NCBI RefSeq assembly: GCF_905475395.1
Contig: NC_058340.1
Span: 73,634,181 to 73,698,180, forward strand
Source: Chrysoperla carnea
Taxonomy: Eukaryota; Arthropoda; Insecta; Neuroptera; Chrysopidae
Direction: 5' to 3'
Length of the DNA: 64,000 nt
Made by a program: the position numbers and the translations under genes. Every line of letters begins with the position of its first letter. Position 1 is the first letter of the stretch. The notes under the pieces are model-generated. The model ran no database searches, had not been told where the DNA came from, and was given only the letters and a program-made list of their open reading frames with translations. This document shows positions 24,201-34,539 of the stretch, in pieces.

Positions 24201-25792
24201 TAAACAATTTAAACGATGTCAACATGCCTAATATTGGAATATTTTCAGATATAGAAGGATATGGATCTGGAAGTTTAGGATCTAGAAGTGTTGGGGCAGC
24301 ATCAGGAGGAGCATCTTTTGTCATAGTTACCGACGATGGAAGTAAGATTGCTGCTCATTATAGGAAATTGTCATTTTTTGATTAATATAACTTGAAATAT
24401 TTTTAGATAACGCAGTTGCCAAGAAAAGTTTTTCTGCCGATGATTTGACTCTTGTTGTTGCGGACTCAGCAAATGAAAATGGTCAGTAGTAGTTCTATAT
24501 AGATTTAATTATAAATTTCTTAACTAATTAAGTGAATACAAATTTCAGTTGCCAATGTAGTTGGTCTAGGTGCAGGTTCCAGAAGTTTTGGAAACTCTGA
24601 TGCTCTAGCAAGTGTATATGCTGCGGAAGCCGATAGCTCTTACGCAAATGACGCTGGTCAGTTTTGTTGCTAAATAAATATATAACAAATGATAATGATG
24701 TATAGCAATGATTTTATTATTATTATTATTATAGCTACGACTGCAAGTGCATATAGACCAAGTACTGGTGCCAGAAATTTTGGAAATTATAGATTAAATT
24801 CGTTTGGACCAGGAGCTGGTTACACCAATGGCTTAAGAAATGCAAATGTACGAGTTTCAGGTGCCAGAAGTTTCGGAAATTCTGGTTCAAATTCATATGG
24901 ATATGGAGCCGAAAATTCAAATGCATATGGCCCAGGAATTGCAATTGGATATGGACCATCTGCAGGTGCCAGAAGTTACGGATATTTACCTTCAAACTCA
25001 TATGCAGCCGGAGCTGGAAGTTCAAGAAGTTTAGACAACAATAATGCATATGGCCCAGGAAATATAATTGGATATGGGCCACCTGCAGGTGCCAGAAGTT
25101 ACGGATATTTAGCTTCGAACTTATATGGACCTGGAGCTGGAAGTTCAAGTAGCTTAGACAGCGCAAATGTACCCGATAATGCATATGGCCCAGGAAATGT
25201 AAATGCATATGGTCCAGCTGCAGGTGCCAGAAGCTACCGAAATTCAGCATCAAACTCATATGGTCCAGGCGTTGGAAATTCACAAGGCTTAGACAGTGAG
25301 TATACATACGGCCCAGAAAATGCAGTTGGATATGGACCAGCTGCAGGTGCCAGAAGTTACGGATATTTAGCTTCGAACTCATATGGACCCGTAGCTGGAA
25401 GTTCAAGTAGCTTTGACAGCGATAATGTCTATGGACCAGGAAATACAAATGCATATGTACCATCTGCAGGTGCCAGAAGCTACGGAAATTCAGTATCAAA
25501 CTCGCATGGTCTAGGAGTTGGAAGTTCACATGGCTTAGACACTGATAATGTATATGGTCCAGTAAATGCAAACGCATTGGGACACATTGCAAGCGCCAGA
25601 AGTTTGGGAAATTATAATTCAAATTCAAACAGCCCTTCAGAATCTGCCGGAAATTCAAATACAAATAAGCATGGTGCAGAATCAGGAGCAGGATCAGGTT
25701 GGTTGACTTTAAAATCGTGATAGGATTATTGTATTTTAAAAGTTTCCTGTTTTTTCCTAGGAGCAAAGCAAGACAGCAATGATAATAACTAA
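21215..25792 (+). CDS. Secreted silk-like repeat protein 1, 12 exons
   Basis: Coding exons as I read them: 21215-21272, 21431-21487, 21925-22041, 22251-22358, 22550-22654, 22721-22795, 23685-23804, 24249-24341, 24407-24481, 24549-24656, 24735-25697 and 25761-25792. All introns are GT-AG and phase 1, giving 636 residues. It opens with a signal peptide (MKLSVLILVILVSIVRDSYA). No cysteine is seen. Exons 3-10 encode short modules, several ending in a hydrophobic strand plus acidic tip (YLLVSSDD, YVLVTDDA, FVIVTDDG). Exon 11 holds about seven 41-residue repeats around GARSYG, YGPGAGSS and NAYGPGN. A weak last donor (CAG/GTTGGT) means read-through to TGA at 25,718-25,720 is possible (633 residues, ending WLTLKS). 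The composition suggests an extracellular structural protein such as silk, glue or coat; this is inference and no named family is recognised. The gene at 26,527 is its likely paralogue. Confidence 0.8.
22985..23236. repeat. 52-bp minisatellite made of heat-shock elements
   Basis: Five units start at 22,985, 23,037, 23,089, 23,141 and 23,193. In each, 40 of the 52 bases are eight abutting pentamers alternating nGAAn and nTTCn, the heat-shock-factor site. Units 1 (22,998-23,037) and 2 (23,050-23,089) have 8 of 8 intact. Units 3, 4 and 5 keep 5, 7 and 5 by my count, about 33 of 40 in all. Confidence 0.9.
23231..23406 (+). repeat. 90-bp repeat pair with four CTCF-like cores
   Basis: AATCGAAAGACATTTGCGCC begins both copies, at 23,231 and 23,321. 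Each copy has two same-direction GCGCCATCTA motifs: 23,255-23,264, 23,289-23,298, 23,345-23,354 and 23,379-23,388. The reverse complement, TAGATGGCGC, matches the insect CTCF core as I recall it. Confidence 0.75.
24713..24732 (+). repeat. (TTA)n run abutting the exon 11 acceptor
   Basis: An uninterrupted TTATTATT... run makes up the end of intron 10 of silk-like gene 1, immediately before the TATAG acceptor at 24,734. It takes the place of the usual polypyrimidine tract, so length variation here could affect splicing. Confidence 0.7.
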
Positions 25793-26047
25793 ACAAAAAA
25801 AAAAAAAGTTAATCAGCGATAATATTGAATACCGACCATAGCCACAGTTTCAAGGACAAGAGCAAGACAAATTAATTTTAAGTTTTACAAAATTAATATG
25901 AAAACAAATTCATATGTTATCTATATGAATAATTTCTAAATAATAATTGCAACATTCAATTTTCAGTTTTTTATTTACTTTTCTATACCTTTCCTCTACT
26001 TTAGTTAACCCCTGATCCACAGTCTAAACATTTTCAAAATTGTGAAA

Positions 26048-26053
26048 AATAAA
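26048..26053 (+). terminator. Polyadenylation signal of silk-like gene 1
   Basis: This is the first AATAAA I find after the stop at 25,792, giving a 3' untranslated region of about 260-280 nt. Confidence 0.45.
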
Positions 26054-26216
26054 TGTACGCAAAATTTTCATTTTTTCGACTATCCTCGTATACGAATTCA
26101 AAAAATTGATATCTGATTATTTCATATTCCGTTCTAGGTCATTAGGAACTTTTTATCAAGAATAATTTTCGTTTATAAAACAAATAATAAAAATGGTTTC
26201 CATATGGTGTCGACTT

Positions 26217-26259
26217 AATTGGACACAGTGTATATTTACAGGAATTGGACACAGTGTAT
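26217..26259. promoter_or_regulatory. Two perfect 17-bp direct repeats upstream of gene 2
   Basis: AATTGGACACAGTGTAT occurs at 26,217-26,233 and 26,243-26,259, 26 bp apart. The pair lies about 180-220 bp before the TATA box of the second silk-like gene. The core ACACAGTGT is nearly self-complementary. A paired regulatory site is one reading; a small repeat remnant is another. Confidence 0.4.
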
Positions 26260-26437
26260 TTGTTTTTTTTTTTTTAAATAATTAAATTACGCCCAATTAA
26301 AAGTTAACAGAAATAAAACAAAGAACGCTAGTCAAAACTATTTCGAAATTTAGGCGTACTGCTTTGGATCAATATCACTAATTGCTTTTTTTTATTAGTT
26401 GCTTTCACAAACAATTAGGTTAAGCTTAGAAACTTTT

Positions 26438-26445
26438 TATAAAAG
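26438..26445 (+). promoter_or_regulatory. TATA box of silk-like gene 2
   Basis: TATAAAAG lies 89 nt before the ATG at 26,527. The spacing is close to that of the paralogue upstream (83 nt), which supports both assignments. Confidence 0.6.
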
Positions 26446-26526
26446 ATTCGTTCAATCGATTAAAGAATTCAATTAGTTATATTTTTTTGGTCGATTAATC
26501 CAAGTAGTTCCAAAAAAATTTACAAA

Positions 26527-27919
26527 ATGAAATTATCTGTTTATATTTTCGTGATTTTAACTTCAATTTTATACAGTTCCGGTAAGTAATTTTATTACAA
26601 TTCTAAGAACAAAATAACTCCGTTCTTTGGAAGACATAAATTAATATTTAATGTCTAAGATTTAAAATTTAAAAAAAAATTTTTCTCTTCCCCGAAAATT
26701 TTAAAATCTAGAGAGACGAACTGCATCAGGAGCAGTAGTTGCATATGTTCCAGGTTCTGGAGTATATTATAGTCCAGCAAATGGGAATTATCCAATTTAT
26801 GGAAATGCATTAAACTCCAGAGGCGTAGGAGATTCTTCTATCTTAGGGGTTGATAACTCCTACGAGACAAGAACTACAAATGGATATACAAATGGAAATA
26901 TTGACAATTCATTTGGTACAGTATTTGCGGGAAATCCTTCTATCTCAAGTAATAGAGGTTCCTATAGTCCAGTACCCTGGCAGCCAGAATACTTGTATAG
27001 ATCAGATATCCAGAATCCTGATTTGATATCCAGAAACGTAGGAAATGGAGTTGCAGTAGCAGTAAATGCAAATAAACCAGCAGCTGGAAGTTCACCTGCA
27101 CTCTATGAAAGTAGAAATCCAATCTTAGGATTAGGATCAGGAAATGTCAATGTTCCATATCCGTGGGAAAGAGTCGTGGGAAGACCCAATATCTCTAATG
27201 TTGGAGGTTCCTATAACCCAGGCGTAGTAGGCACGAATGTACCCGGAAATTCGAATTATGAAAATGCATACGCTACAGGTCTAAATTATAGAACCGCGGA
27301 AAGTTTGTCTTTCTCAGGAAATGGAGGCTCTTATAGCCCACAGACAGCAGGTGCCTATGGACCAGGAATTGGAAATTATGGATATGGAAATGCGGGAATT
27401 CCCCTTACCTCAAACACCGGTACGTCAGGTGTTCGAGATTCCTATTACCCAGGAGCAGTAAGCACATATGTACCAGGAAATGCAAATTATGGAAATGCAT
27501 ATGGTACAGGTGTAAATTATAGAACCGCGGAAAGTTCTCCTATCTCAGGAAATGGGCGTTCCTATAGCCCACAAACAGGAGGTGTGTATGGATCAGAAAA
27601 TGGAAAATATGGATATAGAAACTCATATGTTTCAGATTTGAAATACGGAACTACAGAAAAAAGAGTTTCAGGCACCTATGATGCAGCAGCAGAAAGTGCA
27701 AATAAACCAGGAGCTGCAAGTGTATCGGCTGGAGCTTACAATGACGTTGCATCAGTCGCCAAAAATGCTTTATTAAGCGCACATAATTCAGAAGCTGGAG
27801 ATCCCATTGCCCACGTACCTGGAAGTGTATTGGGATTATATCTAAGTGATGATTCGGCAGGAACTAATACCGGTTACAGTCCAGGTAATTTAGAGGTTAC
27901 CCGATCCTATTATCTATAA
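26527..27919 (+). CDS. Secreted silk-like repeat protein 2, 2 exons
   Basis: Exon 1 (26527-26581) encodes the signal peptide MKLSVYIFVILTSILYSS, and a phase-1 GT-AG intron follows (GTAAGT...ATCTAG). Exon 2 (26712-27919) runs open to TAA, giving 420 residues. The signal peptide and first intron phase match the gene 0.7 kb upstream, so the two are probably tandem paralogues, although the exon count differs. No cysteine is seen; Gly, Ser, Asn, Tyr and Pro dominate. A 77-residue repeat occurs twice (from 27,209 and from 27,440) with shared NYRTAES, SGNG and SYSPQT phrases. The tail is more ordinary (AHVPGSVLGLYLSDDS). A GTAATT donor-like site near 27,885 leaves a small chance of a further intron. 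An extracellular structural role is inferred from composition only. Confidence 0.8.
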
Positions 27920-28011
27920 ATGATAGACAAAATAAAAAAAAATTAATTTTGGCTAAGGCTAGATTTAAGGAGACAAATGAAGAAAAATGTATATGACTTT
28001 AAAAATTTGAA

Positions 28012-28017
28012 AATAAA
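28012..28017 (+). terminator. Polyadenylation signal of silk-like gene 2
   Basis: AATAAA lies about 93 nt after the stop. Another AATAAA at 27,931 lies only 12 nt after the stop and is less likely to be the one used. Confidence 0.5.
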
Positions 28018-29985
28018 TTCATTTTAGTTTTTTATTGTTAGAAAATTTTGATATTATCTTTCCGTTTTTATTTTCCAAATATAAAAGGGCATTTTTATTT
28101 TTATATTTTTGAAATATATGATCAGCCTTTACACCTCACCCTGTAAATTGTAAAGGCAATTGGATCGTGTGGCAGCTGGGTAGAGTGTAGACATCATAAT
28201 ACGGGCGAACAGATTCATGAGTGAAAGTAAAGGATTTAATCAAATCATGCGTAAAATTACACCATAGAACTCTGGGTAACTATCTATATGTGATCAATTT
28301 TATATGAATATATTTATTATACACGACGACATCAAAACCAATTCAAAAGAAAAAAAATTAATACAATGTTGCTTGTAAAATTATTCCACCATAAATGATT
28401 AGACTAGATCTGTATCAGTATACAGTCGTTGATTACAACTCCGTCACGCTGGAATTGGACTTTATTTGTCTCTAGTACCGATTAATCAAGGAAAATCCCA
28501 GAACCTTTCCACCCAAAAATAAATATGCATTTGGAAATGATCGAGGTTATCATATGGCCAAACTTTTGTTTGAAACAATTTTTTGTATACGCCTTTTTTT
28601 TTTTAAATTTGTTGCAAATGTCAGGTTAAAAAAAAACTTTTTGTATGAAAGTAGGAAACGTATCACTCTCCAATGTGACACGTCCGTCCTGATCAAACTT
28701 CTAGCGACGTTTGAGTTGGTTTGAAACCACAATGTGCTAAAATCATGTGTTAAAAAGGTATCGAAAATAATCTTTAGCGTACACGCCGAAACGACACGTA
28801 GATACGTAGAACCACAGTTAATGCATAATTTTGAAGATCCTGGAACGACAACATCTCAGTAACAAGAACTGAAAGAAATGATATTTTGACAGGTCTACTT
28901 TAAAGAATTTCTTCTCTAAGAAAAAGTGGACTAATTTTATGAACCATTATGTAAATAATTGAAAATATAAGTAATATTCAATATGTAAGAACCGATATTA
29001 TCCTTTGTGAGTTTCCAACATCATCGATTCATCGTCCTTGAATATTGGTCAACCAGAAGAACTTTCTGCTGCTATATGAAATCAATAGAAAATTAATTGA
29101 AGTATATCAACACATAAATTAAACTTCGCTCGTTTATTCACCGATTTCAAGTACTTTTAGTAAACCATACTCCTACTTTTAGTAAACCATATGCAAATAA
29201 AAATTTATTTTTGTCTAATATTCGAAAGTACGTTAAAAAGTGAACATTTTTTGAGAAATTACACTTTTTCAGCCGGAAAAATTAAAATACCCAAATAACA
29301 CTTTTTTCCAAAAATATGAACTAAAAAGTACAAACTAAGCTTAAAATATTACTCATAATATGTATTTAGTAATAATTAAGTTTGATAGAAAATAATCAAA
29401 CTTATTAAACAAAATAATTTTTTTTTTTAAATAAGCAAACCCGTATTGCGATTTTGAAGTCGGTTTTCATCTTCTAACAAAGTTTTATTCATTGTCAGTC
29501 ATAAAATTTTTAGTTTCAGATCCGATAAAATAGTTTTTGTCAATTTTCTGTTTACTCTGTTTTGTATATATTAAAAATACAGTCGATAAATTTTCACAAT
29601 CTCAAATTCACTTATTCGAAATTATATTTCAATTTTATTACCAATAATAATTATTTCATGAAGTATTCTAAATTATCTATAGTTAAGATAGCGATGGGTG
29701 GGGCTTTAATAATATATGCAATCTGGTTTTATTGCATTTTATGCTTCACAAAAACAGAAACAATAAAAAAGAAATTTACACTTGTAATAAATAATTAATT
29801 GTAAGTGCTGATAATTAGTGAATATGGCATACTTGTTTAACTAATCGTATAAATATATGTAATATCAGAATGTTATTATTTAATAATATATAGTATACTG
29901 ATTGCCATCAAGAATGGAAAATCAAAACTATAATTGATGAGCCGGGCGTAAGTGTCATTTACGTCAATTTTAATCCGATTAAGTT
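28018..29985. other. Intergenic stretch, no gene seen
   Basis: No coding evidence. Near 29,450-29,490 the phrase TTTTGAAGTCGGTTTTCATC followed by TTCTAACAAAGTTTT matches one arm of the foldback at 12.0 kb, so a fragment of that element is present here. Confidence 0.5.
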
Positions 29986-29989
29986 TTTC

Positions 29990-30360
29990 AATTTTTGTAG
30001 AGTTACCATAAAAATTTCGTTACAATGCGTCCAAAAGTAAAAAAACTCTACATACAAACATCTAAACATGAAAGAAGACCCAATTGATGACCTATGTTGC
30101 TCAATTACGAACTCGAATCCACTTTTTACGTCCTAAACACGCTATATTTTAGCTTGATATCTCTTTTGGTTTTTGAGTTATCGTGTTCACAGACAGACGG
30201 ATAGACGGATAGACGAACAGACGAACAACCGAAAATGGACTGATTATATGAACACCTGTACTAAGATTTTGTTCGTAGCATCAATATTTTTAAGCGTTAC
30301 AGATTTGCGTCTAAACTTAGTGTACCTTGATATATTTCATATATATATGGTTTAAAAAAA
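29990..30360 (+). repeat. Fragment of the GTCCGTCTGT dispersed family
   Basis: It shares AAGACCCAATTGATGACCTA, CACTTTTTACGTCCT, TTTTTGAGTTATCGTGTTCA, the GACGGATAGACGGATAGACG run and ATATTTCATATATATATGGT with copies at 45.4-45.9 and 53.5-54.05 kb. The 60-residue open frame inside is part of the repeat. Confidence 0.7.
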
Positions 30361-30886
30361 TTTGTATTTTTGCTCCAGAATGAAGGAGTCACAAAATTTA
30401 CACAGAAACTTCACATATTCTCGGTACGGTACCATATTTTTTACCTTTCGAAACATATTTAAGGCCAATATTTGATTCTTTGAAGATATTTATATTTCTA
30501 TAATTCTGGAGATTCTTCTTTCTCAGTTCTTGGCGGCAAATAAAAGGCGTCTTTAGACTAGGAAGTAGGTATAATGGACGTTAAACCTTTTTTTGTCTTA
30601 TTCTCTACGCCACTTAGTGTATATTTAAAGTAAAATAAAATAAAAAGTAACGAATATTTGAAAATTGCAAAATTTCTATTATGTAAACAAAAAAAATTAC
30701 AAAAAGAAAGTTTTAATAATTAATAACAAAAATAATTCACGAACAAAGAAAAAACAAATCAAAAATTTCTGACTGTGTTTGGACTGATTTTTGACTTAAG
30801 TCACTACAACATAAATGAAAGCAACAAAAAAACAACTTTTTTCATATTCTTGTGAAGTAGTGATCCAAAAAATTTAACGGAACCAA

Positions 30887-32199
30887 TTAGTAATATTCAT
30901 GGGAGCTGGCGTATGAAGATGAATCATCACCGAAAGGACTTCCTCCACGGTGTCCACCACCTTGAGGTTTGTACAAACCAGCACTCTTCAATACTTGATC
31001 ATGTGCCCGAAAATGAGCTTGTTTAGCTAAAGTAACTTCAGCGGTTTCATGTGGTACACCTTGTCCTGGAGCATAACCACTAGCTTGTACACGGATTGGT
31101 TTGGATTCAGCATGGAAGACATTACTGTTTTGGGAACTGCTTGCACCACCTGGATGATTTCCACCTTCGTATGTATCACGTTTACCTAAATGATGGTGAC
31201 CACCTCCGCTGACATGGACTACATGGGGATGACCGAAGTAGGCGTTATGATTTTGGGTACTGTAGGCATGACCATGACCATATCCGTTTCCACCGACATA
31301 ACCTCCATGATAAGCAGAACGTCTACGACGATAATGTCCATGGCCTCCACTGACATGAACTACATGTGGATGACCGAAATAAGCGTTATGATTTTGGGTA
31401 CTGTAGGCATGACCGTGTCCGTGTCCATTACCACCATGTCCATAGTAAGTTGTTCCACGACGATGACGAGATAAAGCTTTAGCATGTGCTTCGAAATGGG
31501 CAGCTTTAAGTGCAGCTACTTCTGGAGTATCTAATGGAACACCGTTATGTCCAATACGTGGTACATCTTCAACTTGGACAACTTTTTCATAGGCTGGACT
31601 AGATAGATAATTCTTTGGATTTTTAATCACTTTCACACTAGCTGAAGGTCCATATTGGTAATTTGATTGGTATAATGGGCCAGATTCGTAATGAGATGGA
31701 CCGGATTCATAATGAGATGGACCAGATTCGTAATTAGATGGGGCTGAGTAGTCAGATCCAAAGTGTGATGATGAACCAGTAAATCCTGATGAGTAATGAG
31801 ATAATCCTGGACCACCGTATGAGTAGGATGATTCATGATTGTAATGAGCTGGCCCAGAATTGTAGGATCCTTCTGAATTATAGTGTGCTGGTTGAGCAGG
31901 TGTAAATAATTTTGGACCTGCGTATCCAGCGGATTGAGTGAATGGAGATGTTAATCCTGATTCGACACTTGGACTTTTGTATGATGAACTGTAGAAAGAT
32001 GGTTTTCCGGCTCCAAAACTACCACCATGACTTGGACTTCCACCAAAACCAGATGAGAATGGTTGATATTTTCCACTGCCATAGTTTTGGCCGACTGTTA
32101 CAGCCAATAAACTTGCCAAACAAATCTGAGAAAAAACCAAAAAATTAAATTTTGAAAAAAAATTTTGCGAATATATCCAATATTTACCAGAATGTTCAT
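30887..32199 (-). CDS. Cuticular protein, His-rich polyprotein-like
   Basis: Exon 1 (32188-32199) encodes only MNIL and has a GTAAAT donor. A 62-nt phase-0 intron (32126-32187) precedes exon 2 (30887-32125), giving 416 residues. The signal peptide (MNILICLASLLAVTVG) straddles the intron, as in many insect cuticle genes. Ser/Tyr/Gly-rich repeats (HYESGPS) lead to a cuticle motif at about 194-222 (IGHNGVPLDTPEVAALKAAH), with a weaker copy at about 355-385 (GVPHETAEVTLAKQAHF). Between them lie basic sites RHRR (224-227), RRRR (270-273) and KR (319-320). These bound two peptides of 46 and 47 residues that share AYSTQNHNAYFGHPHVVH and are very rich in His. The only cysteine I see is in the signal peptide. 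A role in the exoskeleton matrix follows from the motif; proteolytic processing is inferred. Confidence 0.85.
31204..31419 (-). repeat. Two in-frame copies of an 18-residue-plus His-rich block
   Basis: Copies at about 31,204-31,278 and 31,345-31,419 encode the same protein block around AYSTQNHNAYFGHPHVVH. They differ at several nucleotides (GTC/GTT and AGC/AGT codons among others), and the differences I checked are silent. The protein repeat has apparently been kept by selection after the DNA copies diverged. Confidence 0.85.
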
Positions 32200-32232
32200 G
32201 ATGACCAGATGTAGGAATTCGTTGCCAAAATT

Positions 32233-32252
32233 ACCTCCTAGGTATTTTTATA
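32233..32252 (-). promoter_or_regulatory. TATA box and CTAGGAGGT element
   Basis: On the minus strand TATAAAAA (complement of 32,245-32,252) is followed after a few bases by CTAGGAGGT (complement of 32,233-32,241). The latter ends 34 nt before the ATG. The same nine bases lie at almost the same distance from the ATG in the cuticle gene at 38,644. Confidence 0.55.
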
Positions 32253-32259
32253 TTTCAAT

Positions 32260-34220
32260 GATGTTATTTTTAAATACCAGGACTGTAAAATGACAAAACG
32301 AATTATGATTTAAAATTAATAAAAATGTCGCTATATATACATTTTTAATTTCTTATTGATTGATAATAGATTTTGTTTTTTGTCAAATCTTTCAGACCCA
32401 CCATTGTTGGCCCCCCTAAAAATATCTCTTTGATAATATTTGTTAATAATTTCTTACCATGTTACATTTAATTAGTCAATAATGAAGCATATTATTAAGA
32501 AAAAAGACGATTAAGTGGCTGAATTCATTAATGATTCGTATGTGCACGATTGTATTGGTAAAGCAATCATAAGTTCCGTCTCTGTAATTTTTTCGTTTCT
32601 TTCTATTTGTTCAAAAAAAACTTTTTAACGTAGGATTGATGTATTTTATTGTCGTGTTTTGGTGATTTAATCGAAGAATTATTTTATCAGTAAAAACCCA
32701 AGCATTTCTTATCATCCAATCAAAGAATTAACACAAATTTTTAATTTTTGTGTTTTATTTATCTTTTAAACTTAGCTTTATCGATATTGATAACTACCAT
32801 TTTCTTGCGAGTTCTTTTCTATTATCAGAATTTGATTAAGAATGTATGAGCGTCTTTAAAAATTCCATAACGGTTGTAAAATAACCGATTTTTGTTGAAA
32901 CTTTTTCGTAAGTAAAATGAATTGAATTGAATCAAATCAGGTTTTTTCAAGGTTCCAAAAGGTCTTTGAAATGTGATACCTTTAAAATATACCTTAAATA
33001 TGATTCAAGTGCGAGTTTAGGTTTCCCTACCCGAAAAATTTGTCGGGAGTTTTTAAAGTTTGTAAATTTCACTTGTTAATATGAGAAAAGATGTCAGATA
33101 AAATAATAGGTTCAATAATTGAAACGGAATCTTATTAACATAAGATATATGAAATATTAGAAATCAGACATGTCGTACAAAAAAAAGTACACAATTTTTA
33201 CAATAAAATTTTTTTATATCGAATATACTTTTAATAAAAATATTATTTATAAAATCAATCCAAAATACTTTTAAATTATTGATTTTATATAAGTTCCTGA
33301 CAAAAAAAAAAACATATTAATATCATAATATAATAAAAATATTTATTGTTTAAAAAAGAATTAAGAATTTATCTGAAAAATTCTCAAAAATGAACACACA
33401 TGTTTTTGCATAATAAAAACTTATATTATTTAAATTAATATAATTTAGAAGGTCATTGTTTACGATTTTCACCATCTGTGTGCAATGCAATCAATTTTTT
33501 GATTGAATGCCATATTTCATCCATAAAAAAATGATTGTTTGTTGAAAATCATTTAAGAAAAAAATCATGTCATTTTGAAATAATCGTAACTAAAAATATA
33601 AAGTATGGTGGTATAGAAATCAAAGTTTTTTTTATATTTTTAAAAACAAATAAATATGTGGAACGAATTGATTTGAAAACTATTTTAAATACCCTATAAG
33701 TTTTTATTTATTGATTTTACTGGGTGATTCACAATGATTTGATACAGTCTATTTCAACCACAGTAGTTGCTATTGGGTTAATTGTTTCATTCGTTTCCAT
33801 TCGAATAACGACGAACACTATTCACTTGCTATGTCACATCTAACAGACAATGTAGAAAATTTTTTTATTCCAGTTTCGATAAGACTCAATACTTAATTTT
33901 GTCCCAAAAAATTCCAATATTGGGTTCATTTGACAAGTAAATTAGCAATTCTCGAGATGCCACTGATTATCTCTCCAAAATGTATGGCTTCTAATACTGT
34001 AAGCAACTGTATATATTGAGTTTTATGAAAATCCGAAACAAAAACTTTGATAAATTTTTGTCTACAATTGCAATAAAACTCCACACTTGAAGTAATTTTG
34101 ACTCAAAAAATACGAAAACCAGGTTCTTTGGTTGATTGAATAAACAGTTTCTGAGATATCATGTAAAACCCCGTATTCAATTTTGCGGAATTCTTGAAAA
34201 TTATCTGTAGTCAATTTTTC
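32260..34220. other. Intergenic stretch between the cuticle genes, first part
   Basis: No gene is seen. Divergent wording of the second satellite-like family (TTTCGATAAGACTCAATAC, CAAAAAATTCCAATATTGGG) appears at about 33,860-34,200. A short hairpin (CAATCAA-TTTT-TTGATTG) lies near 33,490. Confidence 0.5.
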
Positions 34221-34290
34221 CTATTTTTGCAGTAGAAAATAAAAAACTAGGTTTCTCACTAAGGTTTCTCGCTCTCACTTCAACTACCAG

Positions 34291-34346
34291 GATTTGTTCT
34301 ATTGGATAAATGGAGAAAGGTAAAAGAAAAATGTAGGAAACCAGAG
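34291..34346 (+). other. Candidate cassette exon copy A (56 nt)
   Basis: Bounded by CTACCAG and GTAAATAC. In the frame shared with copy B it reads FVLLDKWRKVKEKCRKPE with no stop. A length of 56 nt is not a multiple of three, so including both copies would shift the frame, as in mutually exclusive exon pairs. The parent gene and protein family are not recognised. Confidence 0.35.
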
Positions 34347-34483
34347 GTAAATACTACCCTACTATTCTGCTCGTTTCACTAATTTCTGCATACTCTCATT
34401 AAATAATTTTTAATACAGTTGAAGTAGAAAATAAAAACACAAGGTTTCTCACTAAAGTTTCTCACTCTCACTTCAACTTGCAG

Positions 34484-34539
34484 AGCCTGATCTATTTGAT
34501 AAATGGAGAAAGGTTCAAGAAAAACGTAGAAAACCCGAG
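34484..34539 (+). other. Candidate cassette exon copy B (56 nt)
   Basis: Bounded by a better acceptor (TTCAACTTGCAG) and a near-perfect donor (GTAAGTAC). It reads PDLFDKWRKVQEKRRKPE, identical to copy A at 13 of 18 positions. If only one copy is active, this one has the stronger splice sites. Confidence 0.4.

Noticed and set aside
24735-25796. 353-residue open frame on the minus strand opposite the silk-like gene
   Set aside because: It mirrors the 41-residue repeats of the plus-strand exon; regular repeats without stops in one frame easily keep another frame open. It has no promoter, splice or domain support.
31190-31474. 94-residue plus-strand frame, Met/Thr/Ser-rich
   Set aside because: Antisense shadow of the duplicated His-rich block in the cuticle gene.
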